Shown in pieces: positions 7,165 to 12,114 of a DNA stretch of 12,114 nucleotides. How positions within the stretch are numbered: position 1 is the stretch's first letter; every line of letters starts with the position of its first letter. Below the pieces are notes generated by a model. That model was not told where the DNA came from and did no database searches. It was given only the letters and a program-made list of their open reading frames with translations. Source of the DNA: Leucobacter sp. (GTDB taxonomy: Bacteria > Actinomycetota > Actinomycetes > Actinomycetales > Microbacteriaceae). Location of the stretch: NCBI GenBank assembly GCA_031178565.1, contig JAPSIU010000057.1, forward strand, positions 1 to 12,114, read 5' to 3'. The position numbers were made by a program, and so were the translations under genes.

Positions 7165-8034
7165 ATGACCGCCGCACCCGACCTCGTTGCCATGCTCTCC
7201 GTCCTCGATTCGGGTGCGCGCACCCGCGAGGACATCCTGACGGGCCCTCCGCTTCCGACACCGCACGGGCGCTCCTTCGGCGGTCAAGTGCTCGGACAGG
7301 CCATCGCGGCCGCGGGCGAGACGGTGCAGGAGGATCGGGCCCTCCACTCGATGCATGGCTACTTCCTGCGACCGGGCAACAGCGAGGAGCGCATGACCTT
7401 CGAGGTCGCGCGGCTGCACGACGGCCGCTCGTTCTCCACGCGGCGCACGCAGGCCTATCAGGGCGGCGAGGTGCTCATGTCGATGATCGCCTCGTTCCAG
7501 GAGGACGACCCCGGCATCGAGCATCAGGAACGGCTCGATCTCACGGGGATCCCCGCGCCCGACACGCTGCCGAGCGTGTGGGAGAAGTACGGTCATCTCG
7601 CCGGCGGAGGCCGCGCCTCCTGGGTGCTGAACCGCCCGTTCGACTTCCGCTACGTCGAGTCGGACATCATCCTGCAGGTGCCGGAGGAGACGAACCGGCA
7701 GCGCGTCTGGATGCGTGCGCGGGACACGATGCCCGACGGCCGCACCCTGCACGCGGCGGCGCTCGCCTTCGCGAGCGACTACGTCCTCCTCGAGCCCGTC
7801 ATGCGCCGACACGGGGTCCCGTGGGCCACCCCCGGCATGCGCGGGGCGAGCCTCGATCACGCGATGTGGTTCCACCGCCCGTTCCGCGCGGACGACTGGC
7901 TGCTCTACGAGTTGGAGTCCCCGACCGCGCAGGGCGGCCGCGGACTCGCTCACGGCAGGTTCTACGACGGGAACGGGGAACTCGTCGCGAGCGTCGCCCA
8001 GGAGAGCATGATCCGGCTGCCCGACACGGAGTGA
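7165..8034 (+). CDS. tesB: Acyl-CoA thioesterase II (TesB family)
   Basis: Hydrolyses acyl-CoA to free fatty acid and CoA in the cytosol. The 289 residues match the double-hotdog TesB family. The N-terminal hotdog has the typical GRSFGGQVLGQA (35-46) and HSMHGYFLRPG (61-71). The C-terminal hotdog has SLDHAMWFHRPF (229-240). The expected active-site positions are present: Asp231 in LDHAMWFH, Ser252/Thr254 in ESPTAQ, and Gln279 in VAQESM. The start is supported by a GGAGG 5 nt upstream (tggaggaaacATG). It stands alone on the plus strand and converges with a second, single-hotdog thioesterase 29 nt away. Substrate chain length cannot be read from the sequence. Confidence 0.95.
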   Translation: MTAAPDLVAMLSVLDSGARTREDILTGPPLPTPHGRSFGGQVLGQAIAAAGETVQEDRALHSMHGYFLRPGNSEERMTFEVARLHDGRSFSTRRTQAYQGGEVLMSMIASFQEDDPGIEHQERLDLTGIPAPDTLPSVWEKYGHLAGGGRASWVLNRPFDFRYVESDIILQVPEETNRQRVWMRARDTMPDGRTLHAAALAFASDYVLLEPVMRRHGVPWATPGMRGASLDHAMWFHRPFRADDWLLYELESPTAQGGRGLAHGRFYDGNGELVASVAQESMIRLPDTE

Positions 8035-8063
8035 CCCGGCCGCGCGACGGTTCGGCAGACGGC

Positions 8064-8531
8064 TCAGCCGCGGCGCAGCGTCAGCGGCTCATCGGTCCAC
8101 GGCTCCGCCGATGCTCTGCCCTCGGGCGAGAGGCGCGCGGGGCGCAGGGTCTCGCCGTCAGCGATCACGATGGTCGTGATCGCGCGCGCCACGACCCGCC
8201 TCTCGGGCACAGCTCCGTCGACGACCTCGTAGTGCAGCTCGAGACTGGATCCGCCCAGCTTGCCGATCCAGAGCTCGACCGTGATCGGGTGCTCCGAGTA
8301 CTCGAGCACCCCGAGGAACTCGATCTGCTGACTCGCGACGAGCATCTTCGGCCCGTCGGGGCCGTCGCCGCGGAAGTGCCCCTCCATGCCGGTGCGCTCC
8401 CGCGCCGACCCCGTGAAGAACACGCGCACGCGCGCCTCCTCGAGATAGCGCGCGTAGGCGACGTTGTTCACGTGGCCGTAGGCGTCCTGATCTCCCCAGC
8501 GGAGCTCGATGTCGACGTGCGCGCGTGCCAT
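8064..8531 (-). CDS. Single-hotdog acyl-CoA thioesterase (4HBT/YbgC-like)
   Basis: A 155-residue protein of the 4-hydroxybenzoyl-CoA thioesterase family. The signature WGDQDAYGHVNNVAYARYLEE begins at Trp12 and contains the catalytic Asp (Asp16) and the GHxNN element (19-23). This is the YbgC/FadM arrangement. The rest is a single hotdog domain with no extra domains; proteins of this type usually form tetramers. The start has an AAAGGA 7 nt upstream. It lies downstream of ettA on the same strand after 164 nt that include a hairpin (8661-8686), so it probably has its own promoter. It likely cleaves an acyl- or aryl-CoA; substrate not predictable. Confidence 0.9.
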   Translation of the reverse strand: MARAHVDIELRWGDQDAYGHVNNVAYARYLEEARVRVFFTGSARERTGMEGHFRGDGPDGPKMLVASQQIEFLGVLEYSEHPITVELWIGKLGGSSLELHYEVVDGAVPERRVVARAITTIVIADGETLRPARLSPEGRASAEPWTDEPLTLRRG

Positions 8532-8660
8532 GAGGGGGTCCTTTCAGTTGCCGAGGTGGTACCTGCGCACACCGATTCACCGGAGAACACGCGCTTTCGG
8601 GGCGAACTGTACGTTCTTCGTCGAGTCGGTGTGCGAGGGCGAATCGCACGACGCCTCGGA

Positions 8661-8686
8661 GCGCGGCTCCGGCTCGGGAACCGCGC
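8661..8686 (-). terminator. Hairpin after ettA
   Basis: 8661-8670 and 8677-8686 form a 10-bp stem around a 6-nt loop, starting 9 nt past the ettA stop. One position is a G-U wobble in minus-strand RNA but a C-A mismatch in plus-strand RNA, so the structure favours the minus transcript. No U-tract follows, as is common for GC-rich actinobacterial terminators. Confidence 0.55.
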
Positions 8687-8695
8687 CCCGATCGG

Positions 8696-10378
8696 TCAGC
8701 TCCGCGTGAGCTTGCGGTACGTCACGCGCGAGGGCTTCGCGGCGTCGGGTCCGAGACGCTCGACCTTGTTCGCCTCGTAGGCCTCGAAGTTGCCCTCGAA
8801 CCAGTACCAGCTCGCGGGGTTCTCCTCAGTGCCCTCGTAGGCGAGGATGTGGGTCGCGATGCGGTCGAGGAACCACCGGTCGTGCGTGATCACCACGGCG
8901 CAGCCGGGGAACTCGAGCAGCGCGTTCTCGAGGCTCGAGAGCGTCTCCACATCGAGGTCGTTCGTCGGCTCGTCGAGCAGCAGCAGGTTGCCGCCCTGCT
9001 TCAGCGTGAGCGCGAGGTTCAGGCGGTTGCGCTCTCCGCCGGAGAGCACGCCCGCGGGCTTCTGCTGATCCGGTCCCTTGAACCCGAACGTCGAGACGTA
9101 GGCGCGAGACGGGATCTCGGTCCGACCCACCTGGATGTAGTCGAGGCCGTCCGAGACGACCTCCCACACGGTCTTCTTCGGGTCGATGCCGCCGCGGCTC
9201 TGGTCGACGTAGCTGAGCTCGACCGTCTCGCCGATCTTCAGCTCGCCCCCGTCGAGCGGCTCGATGCCGACGATCGTCTTGAAGAGCGTCGTCTTGCCGA
9301 CGCCGTTCGGACCGATGATGCCGACGATGCCGTTGCGCGGCAGCGAGAAGGAGAGCCCGTCGATGAGCGTGCGGCCGTCGAAGCCCTTGTTGAGATCCCG
9401 GGCCTCGAGCACGAGACTGCCGAGTCGCGGGCCGGCCGGGATCTGGATCTCCTCGAAGTCGAGCTTGCGCGTGCGCTCGGCCTCCGCCGCCATCTCCTCG
9501 TAGCGGGCGAGACGCGCCTTCGACTTGGCCTGACGGCCCTTCGAGTTCGAGCGCACCCAGTCGAGCTCCTCCTTGAGGCGCTTCTGCAGCTTCGCGTCCT
9601 TCTTGCCCTGCACCTCGAGGCGCGCGGCCTTCTGCTCGAGATAGGTCGAGTAGTTGCCCTCGTAGGGGTAGAGCCGGCCCCGGTCGACCTCGCAGATCCA
9701 CGTGGCGACGTGATCGAGGAAGTACCGGTCGTGGGTCACGGCCATGACCGCGCCCGGGTACTTCGCCAGGTGCTGCTCCAGCCACAGCACGCTCTCGGCG
9801 TCCAGGTGGTTCGTCGGCTCGTCGAGCAGCAGCAGATCGGGCTTCTCGAGCAGCAGCTTGCACAGCGCCACGCGGCGCTTCTCGCCGCCCGAGAGGTTCT
9901 TCACGACGGCGTCGGCCGGCGGACAGCGCAGCGCGTCCATCGCCTGCTCGAGCTGGTTGTCGAGATCCCAGCCGTCGACCGCGTCGATGGCCTCCTGCAG
10001 CTCGCCCATCTCGGGCAGCAGCTTGTCGTAGTCGGCGTCGGGATCCGCCATCTCGAGCGAGATCGCGTTGAAGCGATCGAGCTTGCCCTTGATCTCCGCC
10101 ACACCCTGCTCGACGTTCTCGAGAACGGTCTTCTCCTCGTCGAGCTCGGGCTCCTGCATGAGGATCCCGACGGAGTAGCCCGGGGTCAGGATCGCCTCGC
10201 CGTTCGAGGGGGTGTCGAGGCCCGCCATGATCTTGAGGATCGTGGACTTGCCCGCGCCGTTCGGTCCGACGACACCGATCTTCGCGCCGGGCAGGAACGC
10301 CATCGTCACGTCGTCCAGGATCACCTTGTCGCCGTGCGCCTTGCGCGCGCGGACCATCTGGTAAATGTACTCAGCCAT
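8696..10378 (-). CDS. ettA: Energy-dependent translational throttle protein EttA (ABC-F)
   Basis: ABC-F ATPase that binds the ribosomal E site and gates early elongation according to ADP/ATP ratio. At 560 residues it matches EttA length. Domain 1 has Walker A GPNGAGKST (38-46), signature LSGGEKRR (162-169) and Walker B LLLLDEPTNHLD (182-193, Glu187). A charged inter-domain linker spans about 243-310. Domain 2 has GPNGVGKTT (356-364), LSGGERNR (445-452) and Walker B with Glu470. The segment about 95-145 is the EttA-type arm insertion. There are no membrane segments, as expected. A weak GAGAG precedes the ATG, while a better AAGGGAG lies 30 nt upstream beyond a hairpin. The upstream neighbour is a lipoprotein gene, 108 nt away, on the same strand. 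Confidence 0.97.
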   Translation of the reverse strand: MAEYIYQMVRARKAHGDKVILDDVTMAFLPGAKIGVVGPNGAGKSTILKIMAGLDTPSNGEAILTPGYSVGILMQEPELDEEKTVLENVEQGVAEIKGKLDRFNAISLEMADPDADYDKLLPEMGELQEAIDAVDGWDLDNQLEQAMDALRCPPADAVVKNLSGGEKRRVALCKLLLEKPDLLLLDEPTNHLDAESVLWLEQHLAKYPGAVMAVTHDRYFLDHVATWICEVDRGRLYPYEGNYSTYLEQKAARLEVQGKKDAKLQKRLKEELDWVRSNSKGRQAKSKARLARYEEMAAEAERTRKLDFEEIQIPAGPRLGSLVLEARDLNKGFDGRTLIDGLSFSLPRNGIVGIIGPNGVGKTTLFKTIVGIEPLDGGELKIGETVELSYVDQSRGGIDPKKTVWEVVSDGLDYIQVGRTEIPSRAYVSTFGFKGPDQQKPAGVLSGGERNRLNLALTLKQGGNLLLLDEPTNDLDVETLSSLENALLEFPGCAVVITHDRWFLDRIATHILAYEGTEENPASWYWFEGNFEAYEANKVERLGPDAAKPSRVTYRKLTRS

Positions 10379-10387
10379 AAACTCTCT

Positions 10388-10415
10388 GGGGCGTCGAAGC
10401 GCCCCGAACTCCCTT
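10388..10415 (-). promoter_or_regulatory. ettA leader: SD-like motif separated from start by hairpin
   Basis: On the minus strand AAGGGAG (10409-10415) is followed by ttc, then a perfect 6-bp hairpin (10388-10393 with 10400-10405, loop containing TTCG), then 9 nt and the ettA ATG. If the hairpin forms, the Shine-Dalgarno sits effectively 12 nt from the start; if it opens, 30 nt. Overlapping -10-like hexamers, TACAGT and TAGAGT, lie upstream (10441-10451). Control of initiation by this fold is an inference. Confidence 0.4.
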
Positions 10416-10486
10416 AGTGAAAGACGGTGGTTGCAGACGCACTCTACTGTAGCGGGCTCCTGGTGACGGCGGCTTCGCGGCAGCGG

Positions 10487-10981
10487 CTACCAGGTGATCG
10501 GGTTCGTCTCTCCGATCAGGCAGATGTCGTTGTTCGGCCCGACCGCCGGCTGGTTCTCGGCGACGAAGCTGCGATCGGCCGCCACGAGTTGGCCGACGAG
10601 GCAGTCGGCGTCGATCCGCACCGAGACGAAGATGTTGTCGGCCTCGAGGCCGGTCTTCGTGCTGTCGAAGCTCACCTGCATGAGCGCCTTGTCGAATCCC
10701 GCCTCGGCGACCGCGTTGACGACGGGCTCGGCCTTGATCGGCGACTCCCCCTCCGCGTACCCGCGAAGCACCTCCGTGAAGTACGGCAGGTTCTCCTCCG
10801 CGCTGCCGCCGGGAACCAGCTGCGGCACGACCTCCGGCTTCTCGGGCGCCTCGCGCTCGGGCGTCGTCGGGGTGGGTCCCTCGAGCAGGCTGCAGCCCGC
10901 GAGCAGCGGTGCGGCCGCGCAGACCGCGAGCATCGCGCGGGCGACACGAGCGCGGCGGGGGGTCAGACGGGATTCGTGCAC
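10487..10981 (-). CDS. Secreted lipoprotein, uncharacterised
   Basis: A 164-residue protein with a lipoprotein signal: Arg-rich n-region (RLTPRRARVAR), a hydrophobic stretch and lipobox LLAGC with Cys30. It is probably lipid-anchored on the outer face of the membrane. A Pro/Thr/Glu-rich linker (about 35-55) leads to a small domain with two further Cys in the C-terminal half (in ADCLVG and NDICLIG) that could form a disulfide. The style resembles the actinobacterial DUF6993 group, but that is from memory and unverified. The start is GTG: it is the most upstream start after an in-frame TAG 12 nt earlier, and the inner ATG at 10933 would remove the basic n-region. No Shine-Dalgarno is seen; a -10-like TAGACT 6 nt before the GTG suggests leaderless translation. 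Function unknown. Confidence 0.85.
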   Translation of the reverse strand: MHESRLTPRRARVARAMLAVCAAAPLLAGCSLLEGPTPTTPEREAPEKPEVVPQLVPGGSAEENLPYFTEVLRGYAEGESPIKAEPVVNAVAEAGFDKALMQVSFDSTKTGLEADNIFVSVRIDADCLVGQLVAADRSFVAENQPAVGPNNDICLIGETNPITW

Positions 10982-10987
10982 CCGGTC

Positions 10988-10993
10988 AGTCTA
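10988..10993 (-). promoter_or_regulatory. -10 box for a probable leaderless lipoprotein mRNA
   Basis: The minus strand reads TAGACT, then 6 nt, then the GTG start at 10981. The usual distance from a -10 hexamer to the transcription start places the 5' end on or next to the G of GTG, and there is no Shine-Dalgarno. Leaderless mRNAs are common in actinobacteria. No clear -35 is visible. Confidence 0.45.
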
Positions 10994-11114
10994 CGCAGGC
11001 GATCCGCGCGCAGCCTTACGGATTCCTGGACCGGCGTGATGCGGATCTCCGTTCACAACCGGCCTCTCGATCGATACTGCGGTTCTCTCTCCACAAATTG
11101 CGCAGCACGATCCC

Positions 11115-11134
11115 GACCGACGCGACCGTCGGTC
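11115..11134 (+). promoter_or_regulatory. 7-bp inverted repeat upstream of ssb
   Basis: gaccgac (11115-11121) and gtcggtc (11128-11134) are perfect inverted repeats with a 6-nt spacer. They lie in the 260-nt region between the divergent lipoprotein gene and ssb. This could be an operator for either gene or a leader hairpin. I cannot match it to a known regulator. The rest of the gap shows no ORF with coding character and no clear promoter for ssb. Confidence 0.35.
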
Positions 11135-11194
11135 AAGCTGGGTGCGAGCGGGCGAGTCGGATCAGGCACGGCACGCCTCGTCCGCTCCCACCTC

Positions 11195-11215
11195 GCGTCG
11201 GGGCATCGCCGACGC
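11195..11215 (+). promoter_or_regulatory. Leader hairpin before the ssb ribosome-binding site
   Basis: gcgtcgg (11195-11201) and ccgacgc (11209-11215) form a perfect 7-bp stem with a 7-nt loop, ending 14 nt before the AAGGAG of ssb. It could modulate translation of ssb; no evidence for a specific mechanism is visible. Confidence 0.35.
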
Positions 11216-11241
11216 TCGGATCACCAACGAAGGAGCGCACC

Positions 11242-11832
11242 ATGGCACACCAGATCTGCGTCGTCGGCACCGTCGCGACGAATCCCCGTCTCATCAAGAC
11301 GGACTCCGACATCACGTTCTGCACGTTCCGAGTGGCGAGCAACGAGCGGCGCTACGACAGGGAGAAGCGGGAGTGGATCGATGGAGACACCAGCTGGTAC
11401 ACGATCAACACCTTCCGCAGGCTGGCAGAGCACGCGAGGGACTCGTTCGCGAAGGGGGATCGTGTGATCGTGAACGGGCGCCTCCGGGTGCGCGACTGGA
11501 CCTCCGAGAGCAGGTCGGGCACCTCTGCCGAGGTCGAGGCCGACGCCCTCGGGCACGACCTGCGCTGGGGCGTGTCCGCCTTCACGAAGCGCAGCGGAGG
11601 GGATCCGACCGCATTCGACGTCGGCGCGGACCGGGGCGGCGCGGAGCACGTCGGCGTGGACCGGGGCGACGCGGAGCAAGTCGGCGCGGACCGGGGCGAC
11701 GCGGGGCCCGCGGAGGACCGGGAGGATGATCGCGGTGCCGCCCCCGACGCGTTCCCCGGGCCGGGAGTGTTCGGCGACGACACGATCTCCCCGCCGAACG
11801 GGTTCGGGAGCACGACCGAAGCTGCGAGCTAG
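11242..11832 (+). CDS. ssb: Single-stranded DNA-binding protein without acidic tip
   Basis: A 196-residue SSB-family protein. Residues about 1-115 form the OB fold: the N-terminus GTVATNPRLI, the strand FCTFRVASNERRYD and the segment SWYTINTFRRLAEH with conserved aromatics, followed by KGDRVIVNGRLRVRDW. The tail (116-196) is low-complexity, acidic and Gly/Asp-rich, and contains a 10-residue repeat (127-156). It ends in GSTTEAAS rather than the DDDIPF-like tip through which housekeeping SSB recruits partner proteins. It is therefore likely a second, accessory SSB of the kind found in actinobacteria, perhaps for repair or recombination. The start at 11242 has AAGGAG 7 nt upstream; the frame is open further up but lacks SSB similarity. 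Its stop shares CTAG with the convergent msrA stop. Confidence 0.9.
   Translation: MAHQICVVGTVATNPRLIKTDSDITFCTFRVASNERRYDREKREWIDGDTSWYTINTFRRLAEHARDSFAKGDRVIVNGRLRVRDWTSESRSGTSAEVEADALGHDLRWGVSAFTKRSGGDPTAFDVGADRGGAEHVGVDRGDAEQVGADRGDAGPAEDREDDRGAAPDAFPGPGVFGDDTISPPNGFGSTTEAAS
11620..11709 (+). repeat. Three-copy 30-bp tandem repeat in ssb
   Basis: Units at 11620-11649, 11650-11679 and 11680-11709 are nearly identical (each starts gtcggcg, with ggaccggggcg inside). They encode ten-residue units VGADRGGAEH, VGVDRGDAEQ and VGADRGDAGP in the SSB tail. The length is a multiple of three, so copy-number change keeps the frame. Confidence 0.92.
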
Positions 11833-12114
11833 CGGAGGTACTGCGTGAAGGATGCGCGGATCTTGCTCACCTTCGGAGCGGCGACGGCCAGGCAGTACCC
11901 CTGGGTCGGGTTCTTCGCGAAGAAGTCCTGGTGATACTCCTCCGCCGGATACACCTCGCCCAACGGCTCGATCGTCGTCACGAGCTCGGCCGGCCGGTCG
12001 GCCGCGCCCGACGCCCACCACTCGGCTGCGCGCTCGCGCGCCGCCTCGAAGCGCTCGCGCTGGGCGGCGTCGGCCGGGAACATCGCCGAGCGGTACTGGG
12101 TGCCGACGTCGTTG
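11829..12114 (-). CDS. msrA: Peptide methionine sulfoxide reductase MsrA, C-terminal part
   Basis: The gene runs off the right edge; 94 C-terminal residues are visible. MsrA reduces methionine-S-sulfoxide in proteins, recycled by thioredoxin. Family features present: NDVGTQYRSAMF at the window edge, the TTIEPLGEVYPAEEYHQDFF segment, and NPTQGYC with a single Cys that fits the recycling cysteine. The catalytic GCFW motif lies in the missing N-terminal part. There is no second Cys near the C-terminus, so a one-resolving-Cys type is likely. The frame begins at 12113, and the TAG at 11829-11831 overlaps the ssb stop tail-to-tail. Confidence 0.95.
   Translation of the reverse strand, partial: NDVGTQYRSAMFPADAAQRERFEAARERAAEWWASGAADRPAELVTTIEPLGEVYPAEEYHQDFFAKNPTQGYCLAVAAPKVSKIRASFTQYLR

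Noticed and set aside
6394..7953. 519-codon minus-strand frame across the TesB gene and the hypothetical gene
   Set aside because: It crosses a divergent promoter region and is out of frame with both supported genes; Arg/Gly-rich low-information translation.
8608..8620. gaactgtacgttc palindrome upstream of the single-hotdog thioesterase as a LexA/SOS box
   Set aside because: The spacer is 5 nt rather than the 4 nt of the actinobacterial box, and the flanks do not match on both sides.
8849..10417. 522-codon plus-strand frame opposite ettA
   Set aside because: Antisense shadow of ettA; its Leu/Val/Glu-rich repeats mirror the ABC motifs on the other strand.
10459..10494. cctggt/accagg inverted repeat at the lipoprotein stop as a terminator
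   Set aside because: Only 6 bp with a 24-nt loop, overlapping the stop codon, and no T-run; too weak to call.
1..12114. CRISPR array, tRNA/rRNA genes, insertion sequences, prophage or defence genes
   Set aside because: No spaced repeat arrays, cloverleaf or rRNA-like stretches, transposase motifs or terminal inverted repeats were seen; the repeats present are short tandem arrays within or next to genes.

Overview
The window is GC-rich DNA with strong G/C preference at third codon positions, GTG as well as ATG starts, and dense gene packing. Several traits point to an actinobacterium: the rpoZ-metK-priA-fmt-rsmB gene order, a PriA without recognisable ATPase motifs, an EttA-type ABC-F protein, and a small lipoprotein. 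A member of the Microbacteriaceae is my best guess, from protein style and gene order only; no database search was possible.

Layout. Left block (1-7091, all minus strand, transcribed right to left): an unrecognised conserved-looking protein, rpoZ (RNA polymerase omega), metK (S-adenosylmethionine synthetase), priA, fmt (Met-tRNA formyltransferase) and rsmB (16S rRNA m5C methyltransferase). metK-priA-fmt-rsmB are tightly spaced (5 nt, 64 nt, 4-nt ATGA overlap) and look like one operon. It makes SAM, uses SAM to modify rRNA and formylates initiator tRNA, with a replication-restart protein between. rsmB is broken by a frameshift at about position 390, just before its catalytic Thr-Cys-Ser motif, at a site that looks like a deletion between short direct repeats. 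Tandem repeats flank both ends of rsmB. The hairpin at 1-30 may terminate the operon.

Middle block (7165-8531): a plus-strand TesB-type acyl-CoA thioesterase facing a minus-strand single-hotdog thioesterase, with 29 nt between their stops. Right block: ettA (minus) with a hairpin after its stop and a structured leader; a secreted lipoprotein (minus) with a probable leaderless promoter; a divergent plus-strand single-stranded DNA-binding protein with a three-copy 30-bp repeat in its tail and no acidic C-terminal tip; and the 3' part of msrA (minus), whose stop shares the same CTAG as the ssb stop.

Most genes are core housekeeping functions. I see no defence island, CRISPR array, prophage, transposon, rRNA or tRNA. 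No gap between genes exceeds 300 bases. The observations most worth checking are the rsmB lesion and its surrounding repeats, the ettA leader, and the absence of coaBC between rpoZ and metK.
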